Below, in pieces: positions 7,631-15,022 of a DNA stretch of 32,232 bases; within the stretch, counting starts at the first letter, position 1, and each line of letters opens with the position of its first letter. A program made the position numbers and the translations under genes. The stretch is from assembly GCF_001435035.1 (NCBI RefSeq), contig NZ_AZEU01000116.1, positions 1 through 32,232 of the forward strand, in the 5' to 3' direction. The notes under the pieces were generated by a model. That model ran no database searches. It saw only the letters and a list, made by a program, of their open reading frames with translations, and had not been told where the DNA came from. The stretch comes from Lacticaseibacillus manihotivorans DSM 13343 = JCM 12514. Its GTDB lineage: Bacteria; Bacillota; Bacilli; Lactobacillales; Lactobacillaceae.

Positions 7631-8264
7631 AAAATTCATGATCACATTTGGCTTAGCGTTTGCGTTGATCTGTGGTTTTACCAACGCACATCCAGTTCAA
7701 GCGGCAGCAGTTTCGTATCAAACCTTGACTTATGGCACCACTAAAACCTCGCTGGCGGCAAAATATTATGTGCAACCGGCACAAGTGGTCGTCAATGGGG
7801 ATGATTATTTAGTCACCACGACCATTCACACCACCGCCAGCCTTGGCGCATGGCCAGTGACCGTGTTAAGCATTAATGGCGTCGGACCCGCTAACGTCGT
7901 CAAAACCCATGACAACAACGACTATGATTATCAATATGCTTTTGAAACCAAAGATCTCTCGCAAACCATCAATTCTGATATTGCCATCAATGTGGTCGGT
8001 GTCTATGCCGCACAGCATACCTTGAGTTTTAAGTTCGATCAGAAGCAATTGCCGAGTTTGCAAAAAAAATCACCGACGCAAACGCCAGCAAAGAAAAAAA
8101 TCCCAGTGACGCGTGCGCCAAATGATCAGGCCAAACAAGTTGCCAATCTTAACGCAGCCAATCAAGCGACCCAAACTAAAGTCTTGATCGGCGGAGGGTT
8201 AAGCATGGTGATCGTCGCAATTGGGGCTGGATTGTGGGTCCGCCGCAAGCAGCCAAAGTCATAA
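7623..8264 (+). CDS. Single-NEAT membrane-anchored protein
   Basis: This 213-residue protein is probably a cell-surface heme or hemoprotein acceptor working with the multi-NEAT protein. The ATG at 7623 follows GGGAGG (7611-7616) and overlaps the upstream stop, suggesting translational coupling. Residues 1-28 are a signal peptide ending PVQAAA. One NEAT domain covers about 31-138 and is closer to the classical pattern: SLAAKYYVQPAQV holds the Ser and Tyr of the heme-pocket lip, and the YxxxY position reads Y128-A-A-Q-H132. The usual axial tyrosine is therefore kept and the second is histidine. A Lys/Pro-rich stalk leads to a transmembrane segment (about 187-206) ending in RRKQPKS. No LPxTG motif is present. 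Heme transfer from the larger protein is inference. Confidence 0.85.
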   Translation: MIKKFMITFGLAFALICGFTNAHPVQAAAVSYQTLTYGTTKTSLAAKYYVQPAQVVVNGDDYLVTTTIHTTASLGAWPVTVLSINGVGPANVVKTHDNNDYDYQYAFETKDLSQTINSDIAINVVGVYAAQHTLSFKFDQKQLPSLQKKSPTQTPAKKKIPVTRAPNDQAKQVANLNAANQATQTKVLIGGGLSMVIVAIGAGLWVRRKQPKS

Positions 8265-8274
8265 TCAACGTTAA

Positions 8275-8322
8275 AACACCCGCACAACCTTTTTGATGGG
8301 GTTGCGCGGGTGTTATTTTGTA
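8275..8322 (+). terminator. Terminator between the convergent NEAT and Rgg genes
   Basis: AACACCCGCACAACC (8275-8289) pairs with GGTTGCGCGGGTGTT (8300-8314) with one mismatch, then TATTTTGT. The stem sits between convergent genes and probably also ends the minus-strand Rgg transcript, which stops at 8326. Confidence 0.85.
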
Positions 8323-8325
8323 GGG

Positions 8326-9201
8326 TCAATGTATTTGTTTGAGCCAAGCTTGGTAAACCGGTTGAATGTCTTGCGTGACGGACTGGAACATATTCCCGAT
8401 CCAAAACTCGGTATCAGGTTTTGGCTGCGCGAATTGGACCATTGTTTCCGCATTTGCGTTGATCGTCGCCCAAATTTGATCGGCATGGTCGGGATCCAAA
8501 TACGCTTTGGCAATGAGGTGGGCCCCACTGGAAGCCACTGTCGATGATGGCCACACGCGATTGACCCACAATGGTTCAAATTCGGGGTTCAAAGTTTTGA
8601 TCGCGGCAACGTCGGCTTGCATGCCACATGCGTACATCACTTCACCAGTCAAAATCGCGGCTAGGCGAGTATGTTGCAAGTCGAAGTCCGCATGTTTTTT
8701 CAACCATTGCCAGGCTTTGATCTGCTGTTGGGCATCGAGCAAGTTTGAACAGTTGATCAACAACGCCAAGTCTGAAACTTGCAAGGCCTTCAAACTACAA
8801 AAACCTTTGATCACATCGGCGGCGACTTCTTGCTCGTCGAACAACGTGTGGATTTCGGCCCAAGTGTAGCCTTGATTGACTAAGTGCATGGCAGCCCGCG
8901 AGATCAGTGAACCTTGAATCATGCAATAGCGGCCAAGCGGTTGTTTGGGGGCGTGGGCTAACGCATCATCTAGCGCAATTTTGATGGTTTCAGGCGTGGT
9001 ACTTTGAGCTTGGGCCAAGTGGCGATTGAAGCGATCAAATAACTGGGCTTGCATGTCGCCGAAATAATTCTCATATAGCAGGCGTGCATCTAATAACAAC
9101 GTGTTGCTCAAGGTCAAAATGGCATGGAAGCCCAGTTGCGTTTTCCCGGTTTCAAATCGAGATTGGGTGGCAGTGGTCCAATCAATGGCGACATCAGCCA
9201 A
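8326..9201 (-). CDS. Rgg-like regulator, 3' half of a split double-Rgg gene
   Basis: This 291-residue frame is a second Rgg/GadR/MutR-type unit: the end of an N-terminal helix-turn-helix (LADVAIDWTTATQSRFETGK) followed by about 220 residues of helical repeat domain of the kind that binds signal peptides in Rgg proteins. The only upstream start is a TTG at 9201 with no Shine-Dalgarno sequence, and it cuts off the first helix of the DNA-binding domain. The missing part is encoded in the same frame at the end of the upstream gene (GPTIAQVRQLYH). A single TAG at 9217-9219 lies between the two and is created by a 12-bp duplication. The unit is probably not expressed as a functional regulator unless the stop is read through. 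It could alternatively be a reinitiated short protein. Confidence 0.7.
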   Translation of the reverse strand: MADVAIDWTTATQSRFETGKTQLGFHAILTLSNTLLLDARLLYENYFGDMQAQLFDRFNRHLAQAQSTTPETIKIALDDALAHAPKQPLGRYCMIQGSLISRAAMHLVNQGYTWAEIHTLFDEQEVAADVIKGFCSLKALQVSDLALLINCSNLLDAQQQIKAWQWLKKHADFDLQHTRLAAILTGEVMYACGMQADVAAIKTLNPEFEPLWVNRVWPSSTVASSGAHLIAKAYLDPDHADQIWATINANAETMVQFAQPKPDTEFWIGNMFQSVTQDIQPVYQAWLKQIH

Positions 9202-9206
9202 CTGTA

Positions 9207-9230
9207 AATGATAGAGCTAATGATAGAGCT
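9207..9230. repeat. 12-bp tandem duplication carrying the stop between two Rgg units
   Basis: AATGATAGAGCT occurs twice in direct tandem (9207-9218 and 9219-9230). On the minus strand the codons are CAG CTC TAT CAT TAG CTC TAT CAT TTA CAG. Removing one copy gives CAG CTC TAT CAT TTA CAG TTG and joins both frames without a stop. Confidence 0.9.
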
Positions 9231-10221
9231 GGCGAACTTGGGCAATCGTGGGGCCGTCAAAGCGCCAACTGGTGGTCGTCAGCTGGCGAGTTTGTGCGCG
9301 TAACTGCGAATTATGCCAAGTTGTGCGGCCTGCTTGGATCATTGCCCAACTGCGTTTGAGATAGTTTGCAAGGTCAGTACATCCCAAAGCATCCAATTGC
9401 GCACATAAATGACTAATTTCAGCTGATGCCTGAGCCGGTGTGTTCAAATTGGTGTAGGCGGCACTGACAAATTTAACTAAAGGTGCGGCGTGCACGGCTT
9501 CGGCTTCGATCGTGCCCATATCTTTATGTGCCTGGCGCAAGGTTTGATAGCGACAAAGCACTGGATACAGTTGCTCAAGCAATTGGATTTCGCGATGGGC
9601 GAGCAAATGAATCGCCAAATGGGCCAGATCTGCCGCGCCAACCACAGCTGAGTCGATCGTCTCAGCGTCAAATTGTTGCGCGTATGCAATTAAGCGGGTG
9701 GTGAACGTGGCGAGCAATTCATGGGATGCATTGGTCAATCCGGCAGCGATGGCTAAGGTGTGCACGGATAAGCGCCATCCGGCAAAAGGTTGCAAAAATT
9801 CACTCAGCAATTGTTCGACTGCTGGCGTCAATGGCGTGGTGTCGCTATTTTGCCGCAAAGTTGACGTCAAGATGAATTGGCCAAACTGAATGGAAGGATG
9901 ATCGGCATGTTGGCGATGGGCTTCGCGGTAATTGGAGGCCCAATTGGATAGACGCGGAAGATCTTGGGCAATAAATAAGAAGTAAGCCAAGCGTGCTAAG
10001 CTATCTTGGCGCTGTTCTTGAAAATGTTCCAAGTCGTAATACGTCAGTTGCAAGTTGGTCAAAATCTGGTGCATGCTGGCCAAACTTAAGTCACTTTGAT
10101 CGCGTTCAAACCGCGACAACGATGCCGTTGAACAGCCGGCATCGGTGACGGCGTCATCTAAGGATAATTTGCGATCTTTGCGCACCTGACGCACGAACTC
10201 GCCAATACTCAATGGTACCAT
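9217..10221 (-). CDS. Rgg/GadR/MutR-family transcriptional regulator
   Basis: This 334-residue protein starts with a helix-turn-helix domain (about 7-62, IGEFVRQVRKDRKLSLDDAV then SLSRFERDQSDL) followed by a helical peptide-binding-type domain to about 300. Rgg proteins usually end near 280-300 residues. The extra tail from about 320 (FDGPTIAQVRQLYH) is instead the first helix of a second Rgg DNA-binding domain that continues in the same frame after the stop. The protein is therefore probably the N-terminal half of a former double-Rgg regulator. The ATG at 10221 follows AAGAGG, and a good minus-strand promoter lies upstream. No short hydrophobic pheromone gene is evident in the divergent spacer. 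Targets are unknown. The convergent NEAT operon and the divergent methyltransferase are only neighbours. Confidence 0.85.
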   Translation of the reverse strand: MVPLSIGEFVRQVRKDRKLSLDDAVTDAGCSTASLSRFERDQSDLSLASMHQILTNLQLTYYDLEHFQEQRQDSLARLAYFLFIAQDLPRLSNWASNYREAHRQHADHPSIQFGQFILTSTLRQNSDTTPLTPAVEQLLSEFLQPFAGWRLSVHTLAIAAGLTNASHELLATFTTRLIAYAQQFDAETIDSAVVGAADLAHLAIHLLAHREIQLLEQLYPVLCRYQTLRQAHKDMGTIEAEAVHAAPLVKFVSAAYTNLNTPAQASAEISHLCAQLDALGCTDLANYLKRSWAMIQAGRTTWHNSQLRAQTRQLTTTSWRFDGPTIAQVRQLYH

Positions 10222-10261
10222 CTGTCAGCCTCTTCCCGGGTTTGATCATTTTGTCGCAAGC

Positions 10262-10290
10262 ATTTTACCAAAGAGATTACATATATGCAA
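10262..10290 (-). promoter_or_regulatory. Promoter of the Rgg gene
   Basis: On the minus strand TTGCAT (plus 10285-10290), a 17-bp spacer and TAAAAT (plus 10262-10267) form a near-consensus sigma-A promoter 41 bases before the start codon. Confidence 0.75.
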
Positions 10291-10314
10291 TTTTTTTGCT
10301 GGAACGGTCGCGAG

Positions 10315-10344
10315 TTTTCAGCGGTGGGGTCGCAATGCTATACT
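10315..10344 (+). promoter_or_regulatory. Promoter of the methyltransferase / GIY-YIG pair
   Basis: TTTTCA (10315-10320), an 18-bp spacer and TATACT (10339-10344), with a TG extension at 10336-10337. The start point falls near 10351, so the real start codon must be downstream of the in-frame TTG at 10352. Confidence 0.65.
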
Positions 10345-10369
10345 GGCATTATTGAAATTCAAGGAGTCG

Positions 10370-11119
10370 ATGCAGGTGCAACCAGATGAACGAGTCGATC
10401 AATTACAAGCAGCCGGAGTCAAAATCATTCAATCAAAGGAAGTGTTTGCCTTTTCCTTAGACGCGGTGTTATTGGCTGATTTTGCCGTGGTCAAAAAACA
10501 TTCCCGGGTGGTGGATCTCGCTGCTGGTAATGGCGCAGTGGGGTTATTTGTCGCGCCGCGCACAGACAATCAAGTGACCATGGTCGAACTGCAAGCACGC
10601 TTAGCTGACATGGCCAAGCGTTCAGTGGCGTTGAATGGCTTCACCAATGTCGACGTACACCAACTCGACTTAAAAGATACGACTTCAGTGGTTTCTAAAG
10701 ATTCCGTCGATGTGGTGACCTGCAATCCGCCCTATTTTAAACTCGACCCCGGGCATGTGACCAATCCTAACGACCATTTGGCGTTGGCGCGCCATGAATT
10801 GACCACCACGTTTAAAATCGTGGCGCAAACCGCCAGTGATTTATTGAAATGCCAAGGCAAAGCCTTTTTCGTGCATCGGCCAGACCGCTTGGAAGAATTG
10901 TTGCAGACGTTAGTTGAAGCCAAGTTGGCGCCAAAACGGATCCGCTTTATTCATCCTAAAGCCGATCGGGAAGCCAACATGGTATTGATTGAAGCGGTGA
11001 AAGCGGGCAAGCCGGATGGGATTCGCATCTTGCCGCCTATTGTGGTGTATGATGCCGACGGTCAATATTCACCGGAAGTCTTCAAAGCTTTATATGGAAA
11101 AGAGGCAACTCGTGGCTGA
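10370..11119 (+). CDS. tRNA1(Val) adenine(37)-N6-methyltransferase family protein
   Basis: This is an S-adenosylmethionine-dependent methyltransferase of the TrmN6/YabB type, which in this family methylates N6 of A37 in a valine tRNA. From the ATG at 10370 it is 249 residues. The SAM-binding motif I is [13 protein letters not shown] (about 47-59), and the catalytic N6-adenine motif NPPY is at 119-122. AAGGAG (10361-10366) lies only three bases from this ATG, so the GTG at 10376 (spacing 9) is a possible alternative start. The TTG at 10352 is unlikely because it coincides with the predicted transcript start. The next gene overlaps the 3' end by 8 bases, the usual pairing of this methyltransferase with a GIY-YIG protein in Firmicutes. 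Confidence 0.87.
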   Translation: MQVQPDERVDQLQAAGVKIIQSKEVFAFSLDAVLLADFAVVKKHSRVVDLAAGNGAVGLFVAPRTDNQVTMVELQARLADMAKRSVALNGFTNVDVHQLDLKDTTSVVSKDSVDVVTCNPPYFKLDPGHVTNPNDHLALARHELTTTFKIVAQTASDLLKCQGKAFFVHRPDRLEELLQTLVEAKLAPKRIRFIHPKADREANMVLIEAVKAGKPDGIRILPPIVVYDADGQYSPEVFKALYGKEATRG

Positions 11120-11378
11120 GGCGCAGTATTTTTTCTACATTTTAAAATGTGCTGATGGGACCTTTTATGGTGGGTTTACCAATGATGTCGAAGCTCGGGT
11201 GGCGACGCATAATGCAGGCCGTGGGGCCAAGTACACCAAAGCGCGACGACCGGTGCGCTTGATCTATTCAGAAGGCTTTGAGACCAAGCATGATGCGTTG
11301 TCGGCGGAGTGGCATTTTAAACATCAATCACGCGCCGCCAAGGAAGCATTTTTAAGCGCGCATAAAATTCATTGGTAA
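11112..11378 (+). CDS. GIY-YIG domain protein (YazA/UPF0213-like)
   Basis: This small 88-residue protein consists of one GIY-YIG nuclease-fold domain: [18 protein letters not shown] gives the degenerate FYI-YGG signature, followed by R (EARVATHN) and the [12 protein letters not shown] segment typical of the UPF0213/YazA group. The cellular role of these proteins is not settled. I place the start at the GTG at 11112 because AGAGG (11101-11105) lies six bases ahead. An in-frame ATG at 11094 would add six residues but lacks such a site. The gene overlaps the methyltransferase stop, so the two are likely cotranslated. Confidence 0.85.
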   Translation: MAEAQYFFYILKCADGTFYGGFTNDVEARVATHNAGRGAKYTKARRPVRLIYSEGFETKHDALSAEWHFKHQSRAAKEAFLSAHKIHW

Positions 11379-11381
11379 GGC

Positions 11382-11410
11382 TTGTCAAGGGCGCGTACTT
11401 GGCGTATGAT
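11382..11410 (+). promoter_or_regulatory. Strong rpsB promoter
   Basis: TTGTCA (11382-11387), exactly 17 bp, then TATGAT (11405-11410). It starts immediately after the GIY-YIG stop and opens the ribosomal protein S2 transcription unit. Confidence 0.85.
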
Positions 11411-11514
11411 ACTTTGAGTGTGAGAACACACAATCCACATTGCTGTCGATCCAAATCTTGGTGCTCACTTGTGAGTCGAGGCGGATATGACGCGGCAAGA
11501 GGAACAAAACCTTT
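11411..11514 (+). promoter_or_regulatory. rpsB 5' leader with alternative hairpins
   Basis: The leader of about 110 bases contains CTCAC (11464-11468). It can pair either with the GTGAG just downstream (11471-11475, tight 5-bp hairpin) or with the GTGAG upstream (11420-11424). Mutually exclusive pairing is a hallmark of autoregulated ribosomal leaders, but the stems are short and I do not match it to a named leader family. Confidence 0.3.
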
Positions 11515-11526
11515 AGGAGGACTATT

Positions 11527-12303
11527 ATGTCTGTATTAAGCATGAAGCAACTGCTTGAAGCGGGTGTCCACTTCGGTCACCAAACTCGTCGTTGGAACCC
11601 AAAGATGAAGCCATTCATCTTCACTGAACGCAACGGTATCTACATCATCGATCTGCAAAAGACCGTTAAGATGATCGACGATGCCTACAACTTTGTTAAA
11701 GATGAAGCTGCTCAAGGCGGCGTATTCTTATTCGTCGGCACTAAGAAGCAAGCCCAAGATGCCATTGCTGAAGAAGCAACCCGCGCTGGTCAATACTATG
11801 TTAACCATCGTTGGCTTGGTGGGACCTTGACCAACTGGAACACCATCCAAACTCGGATCAAGCGTCTTAAAGACATCAAGAAGATGGCCACTGACGGCAC
11901 TTTCGACAAGCTGCCTAAGAAGGAAGTTTCCTTACTTAAGAAGCAAGAAGAAAAGCTCACTAAGTTCCTCGGCGGTATCGAAGATATGCCTCGCATCCCA
12001 GATGTGATCTTTATCGTTGATCCTCGCAAGGAAAAGATCGCCGTTTCTGAAGCGCAAAAGTTGAACATCCCGATCGTTGCCATGGTTGATACCAACACTG
12101 ATCCTGATGATATCGACGTGATTATTCCTTCTAACGATGACGCGATTCGTGCCGTTCGTTTGATTACTGCCAAGATGGCTGATGCCGTTATTGAAGGTAA
12201 CCAAGGCGAAGACCAAGAAGACGCTGAAGACCAACAAGCAGCAGCTGCTCCTGTTGACTCCATCGAAGACATCGTTGAAGCCGTTGAAGGCGACAACAAG
12301 TAA
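11527..12303 (+). CDS. 30S ribosomal protein S2
   Basis: This is 30S subunit protein S2, 258 residues, a normal family length. It begins [27 protein letters not shown] and carries the S2 signatures ([32 protein letters not shown]). The C-terminal 30 residues are Asp/Glu/Gln-rich, typical of Lactobacillales S2. The ATG follows AGGAGG (11515-11520). It is separated from tsf by 250 bases holding a long palindrome, an intrinsic terminator and a small hairpin, so the classic rpsB-tsf pair is probably only partly cotranscribed. Confidence 0.98.
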   Translation: MSVLSMKQLLEAGVHFGHQTRRWNPKMKPFIFTERNGIYIIDLQKTVKMIDDAYNFVKDEAAQGGVFLFVGTKKQAQDAIAEEATRAGQYYVNHRWLGGTLTNWNTIQTRIKRLKDIKKMATDGTFDKLPKKEVSLLKKQEEKLTKFLGGIEDMPRIPDVIFIVDPRKEKIAVSEAQKLNIPIVAMVDTNTDPDDIDVIIPSNDDAIRAVRLITAKMADAVIEGNQGEDQEDAEDQQAAAAPVDSIEDIVEAVEGDNK

Positions 12304-12317
12304 TTCTATAAATCCCA

Positions 12318-12426
12318 GAGCTTTTCTGAGCGGTCTTTAGGCCGAGTGTAAGCGAGCCTGACGTCTTAGCGGTTTTTGCTAAGCGTCAGGATTGCTTACA
12401 CGTGGGCCTATTGCTCAGAAAAGCTC
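12318..12426. repeat. Long imperfect palindrome A, after rpsB
   Basis: This forms a 109-nt stem with four nested arms: GAGCTTTTCTGAGC (12318-12331) with GCTCAGAAAAGCTC (12413-12426), 14 bp perfect; TAGGCC with GGCCTA; GTGTAAGC (12346-12353) with GCTTACAC (12394-12401); and CCTGACGTCTTAGC (12357-12370) with GCTAAGCGTCAGG (12378-12390), one bulged T. The loop is GGTTTTT. It starts 15 bases after the rpsB stop, has no T-tract and no coding potential. It could stabilise the rpsB 3' end or be a member of a structured repeat family. Confidence 0.9.
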
Positions 12427-12434
12427 GACGACAA

Positions 12435-12489
12435 ACAAGCACCGTCTGTTATCTCGCGACTGCAAGATCTGCAGGCGGTGCTTGTTTTT
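12435..12489 (+). terminator. Terminator between rpsB and tsf
   Basis: ACAAGCACCGTCTG (12435-12448) pairs with CAGGCGGTGCTTGT (12472-12485) with one G-U pair, followed by TTTTT. The 23-base loop is longer than usual. A further small UUCG-capped hairpin (GAGCGT/ACGCTC, 12496-12511) lies in the tsf leader. Confidence 0.8.
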
Positions 12490-12553
12490 GAATCAGAGCG
12501 TTTCGACGCTCGATGAAACCTAAAACTTTTATATCCTTAGGAGGACAAGATTC

Positions 12554-13426
12554 ATGGCTATTTCCGCAAAGCAAGTCAAAGAACTCCGCGACCGCACCCA
12601 AGTTGGGATGATGGACGCCAAAAAGGCCTTAGTCGCCGCTGATGGTGACATGGACAAAGCCATCGACGTTTTACGCGAAAAAGGTTTGGCAAAAGCTGCT
12701 AAAAAAGCCGGCAACATTGCCGCTGAAGGTTTAGCTGAAATCGCCGTTGACGGCAACACTGCTGCTATCATCGAAGTTAACGCTGAAACTGACTTCGTGG
12801 CTTCTAACGACAAGTTCACTGACTATGTGACTGCTGTTGCCAAGACGATCGCGGCTAACAAGCCAGCTGACCTAGATGCTGCTTTGGCATTAGACTTAGA
12901 CGGCCAAACCATTGATGCTGCTGCCAAAGCTTTGACTGCAGTTATCGGCGAAAAGATCTCCTTACGTCGTTTTGAAATCGCTGAAAAGAATGATGGCGAC
13001 AACTTCGGCGCTTACTTGCATAACGGTGGCCAAATCGCTGCTTTAGTAACGCTTGAAGGTGGCGACGAAGAAGCTGCCCGTGACATCGCAATGCACGTGG
13101 CTGCCATCAACCCACAATACTTGGATCGTACCCAAGTGCCAGCAGATGAATTGAAGCACCAAACTGACCTCTTCACTGAAGAAACTAAAGGTGAAGGCAA
13201 GCCAGAAAAGATCATCCCACGGATCGTTGAAGGCCGGGTCAACAAGTGGTTGTCTGAAATCTCATTAGTTGACCAAGAATTCGTCAAGGATTCCGACAAG
13301 ACGGTTGCTGAATTTGCCAAGAGCAAGAACGCGACTGTTAAAGGCTTCGTGCGTTTTGAAGTTGGCGAAGGCATCGAAAAGAAGTCCAACGACTTCGCTG
13401 CTGAAGTCGCAGAACAAATGAAGTAA
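12554..13426 (+). CDS. Elongation factor Ts
   Basis: This is EF-Ts, the guanine nucleotide exchange factor that recycles EF-Tu in the cytoplasm. It is 290 residues, the normal Firmicutes length. The N-terminal UBA-like domain starts [20 protein letters not shown], followed by the first signature [22 protein letters not shown] and the Asp-Phe of ETDFVA that contacts EF-Tu. The ATG follows AGGAGG at 12538-12543. I see no clear promoter between the rpsB terminator and the start, so expression may depend on readthrough from rpsB. Confidence 0.98.
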   Translation: MAISAKQVKELRDRTQVGMMDAKKALVAADGDMDKAIDVLREKGLAKAAKKAGNIAAEGLAEIAVDGNTAAIIEVNAETDFVASNDKFTDYVTAVAKTIAANKPADLDAALALDLDGQTIDAAAKALTAVIGEKISLRRFEIAEKNDGDNFGAYLHNGGQIAALVTLEGGDEEAARDIAMHVAAINPQYLDRTQVPADELKHQTDLFTEETKGEGKPEKIIPRIVEGRVNKWLSEISLVDQEFVKDSDKTVAEFAKSKNATVKGFVRFEVGEGIEKKSNDFAAEVAEQMK

Positions 13427-13441
13427 TCAGTTTTCTCTAAA

Positions 13442-13467
13442 AGCGTCGCAACTGCGGCGCTTTTTTT
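13442..13467 (+). terminator. Terminator after tsf
   Basis: AGCGTCGC (13442-13449) pairs with GCGGCGCT (13454-13461), loop AACT, followed by a run of T to 13467. The Shine-Dalgarno sequence of the next gene begins three bases later. Confidence 0.88.
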
Positions 13468-13479
13468 GTAGGAGGGAAT

Positions 13480-14229
13480 ATGCCAAGTAAATATTATGCG
13501 GTGCGCGCCGGTCGGCAAACGGGCATCTATCGCAGCTGGGACGCGGCCAAGAAACAAGTTTCCGGTTTTTCCGGCGCCCAATATAAAAGTTTCACCACTG
13601 AAGCTGAAGCTAAAGCCTTTATGGGTGGCCAAGTCGCGAGTCAGATAAAGTCCACGAAAGCTTCACAACCCACACAACCCACACAACCCACACAACCCAC
13701 ACAACCCACACAACCCACACAACCCACTCTCGGTTACACAGTCGTCGGTGATAATGGGACTATCAATGCCCATATTGCCCGATTGAAACCTGATGAAGCG
13801 ATTGCCTTTACCGATGGGTCATACAATAAAACCACCAAGCAATATGCTTATGGCGTGGTGATGATCACCAATGACGGCGAGCAAGTGTGGACAGAACATC
13901 TTGCCAAGGCGTTGCCAGCTGACCCCAATGATGATTCGCATCAAGTGATTGGCGAAGTGAACGCAGTGAAAGCCGCAATTGTGTGGGCCAAGGACCATGA
14001 GTTCAAGCATTTATCGATTTATGCCGATTATCTTGGCGTGCATGAATGGGCATTAGGGCATTGGCAGGCAAAATCCAAAGCGGCCATTGCCTATCGCCAG
14101 TTCATTTTGGCGCAGAGTGGGGCGATTGATTTAGATTTTTATAAAGTCCATTCACATGACGCGGTGCACCCGATCGATCGCAATATTGAAGTGGATCGCT
14201 TAGTCAAGAAAACTTTGGGCTTGCGATAA
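13480..14229 (+). CDS. RNase H-type protein with viroplasmin domain
   Basis: This likely RNase HI-type enzyme degrades RNA in RNA-DNA hybrids in the cytoplasm. Length is 249 residues. Residues 4-50 form a viroplasmin/hybrid-binding domain (KYYAVRAGRQTGIYRSW, then FSGAQYKSF). A linker with seven QPT repeats (63-83) leads to the RNase H domain (about 105-247). The acidic residues are visible: D112 in FTDGSYN, E159 in GEVNAV, D183 in IYADYLGV, and D239 near the end. H225 is in HSHDA. The ATG follows AGGAGGG with close spacing. The gene lies directly behind the tsf terminator with no room for its own promoter there, so it must rely on readthrough or a promoter within tsf. It interrupts the usual tsf-pyrH adjacency. 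Confidence 0.9.
   Translation: MPSKYYAVRAGRQTGIYRSWDAAKKQVSGFSGAQYKSFTTEAEAKAFMGGQVASQIKSTKASQPTQPTQPTQPTQPTQPTQPTLGYTVVGDNGTINAHIARLKPDEAIAFTDGSYNKTTKQYAYGVVMITNDGEQVWTEHLAKALPADPNDDSHQVIGEVNAVKAAIVWAKDHEFKHLSIYADYLGVHEWALGHWQAKSKAAIAYRQFILAQSGAIDLDFYKVHSHDAVHPIDRNIEVDRLVKKTLGLR
13666..13728 (+). repeat. 9-bp minisatellite (CAACCCACA)x7 inside the RNase H gene
   Basis: Six perfect CAACCCACA units and a seventh ending ACT encode (Gln-Pro-Thr)7 between the two domains. Unit number can change by slippage without altering the frame, so linker length probably varies between strains. Confidence 0.95.
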
Positions 14230-14260
14230 GCGGGTAAACCGCGCGCCCAGGCGAATATTA

Positions 14261-14269
14261 TGGTAAACT
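14261..14269 (+). promoter_or_regulatory. Extended -10 promoter for pyrH
   Basis: TGGTAAACT provides TGn plus TAAACT, 32 bases before the pyrH ATG. No good -35 is present. No terminator separates the RNase H gene from pyrH, so readthrough may also contribute. Confidence 0.45.
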
Positions 14270-14300
14270 ATTATCAGTAAATACGAAGGGAATCGTGACA

Positions 14301-15020
14301 ATGGTTAAATATAAACGAATCGTCCTCAAAGTGAGCGGCGAAGCACTTGCAGGAGAAGCTGGGTTTGGGATCAAACCACCAGTGATCGCAGAAATCGCCA
14401 AGGAAATCAAGGCAGTTCATGATCTTGGCGTTGAAATCGCGATCGTTTGTGGTGGTGGTAACGTTTGGCGTGGCGAAACTGGCGCTGAAATGGGCATGGA
14501 ACGCGCCCAAGCCGATTACATGGGGATGTTAGCCACCGTGATGAACGGCTTGGCATTACAAGATAGCTTGGAAAACATCGGCGTGCCAACACGCGTGCAA
14601 ACTTCCATCGAAATGCGTCAAATCGCTGAACCTTACATTCGGCGCAAGGCGGTTCGCCACCTTGAAAAAGGCCGCGTCGTCATTTTTGCTGGTGGGACTG
14701 GTAACCCATACTTCTCCACTGACACCACTGCTGCTTTACGGGCTGCTGAAATCAACGCTGACGTCATTTTGATGGCGAAAAACGGCGTCGATGGCGTATA
14801 CGATGCCGATCCTAACAAAGTTGCCACTGCGACTAAGTTTGATTCCCTGACGCATTTGGATATCATCAACAAAGGCTTAAACGTGATGGATTCCACTGCA
14901 AGTACCTTGTCCATGGACAACGATATTCCATTGGTCGTGTTCAACTTGAACGAAGCGGACAACATTCGTCGCGTGGTTGAAGGCGAAAACATTGGGACCA
15001 CGATTCGAGGAGGTAAATAG
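14301..15020 (+). CDS. UMP kinase
   Basis: PyrH phosphorylates UMP to UDP with ATP, feeding pyrimidine nucleotides for RNA, DNA and envelope sugars. It is cytoplasmic and usually hexameric. From the ATG at 14301 it is 239 residues, close to Bacillus PyrH. The amino acid kinase fold is shown by [14 protein letters not shown] (ATP loop), the Gly-rich [10 protein letters not shown], the conserved [12 protein letters not shown], and [12 protein letters not shown] near the UMP site. A GTG at 14295 would add two residues but is too close to GAAGGGA (14285-14291). It is followed after two bases by frr. Confidence 0.97.
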   Translation: MVKYKRIVLKVSGEALAGEAGFGIKPPVIAEIAKEIKAVHDLGVEIAIVCGGGNVWRGETGAEMGMERAQADYMGMLATVMNGLALQDSLENIGVPTRVQTSIEMRQIAEPYIRRKAVRHLEKGRVVIFAGGTGNPYFSTDTTAALRAAEINADVILMAKNGVDGVYDADPNKVATATKFDSLTHLDIINKGLNVMDSTASTLSMDNDIPLVVFNLNEADNIRRVVEGENIGTTIRGGK

Positions 15021-15022
15021 TT

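Noticed and set aside
12318-12426. Palindrome A as the rpsB terminator
   Set aside because: No T-run follows its descending arm; the following structure at 12435-12489 has one.
13012-13632. 206-residue minus-strand frame over tsf and the RNase H gene
   Set aside because: It crosses two genes and a terminator, with no Shine-Dalgarno sequence and no motif.
13666-13728. CRISPR-like direct repeats
   Set aside because: The units are 9-bp contiguous repeats in frame within a gene, without spacers.
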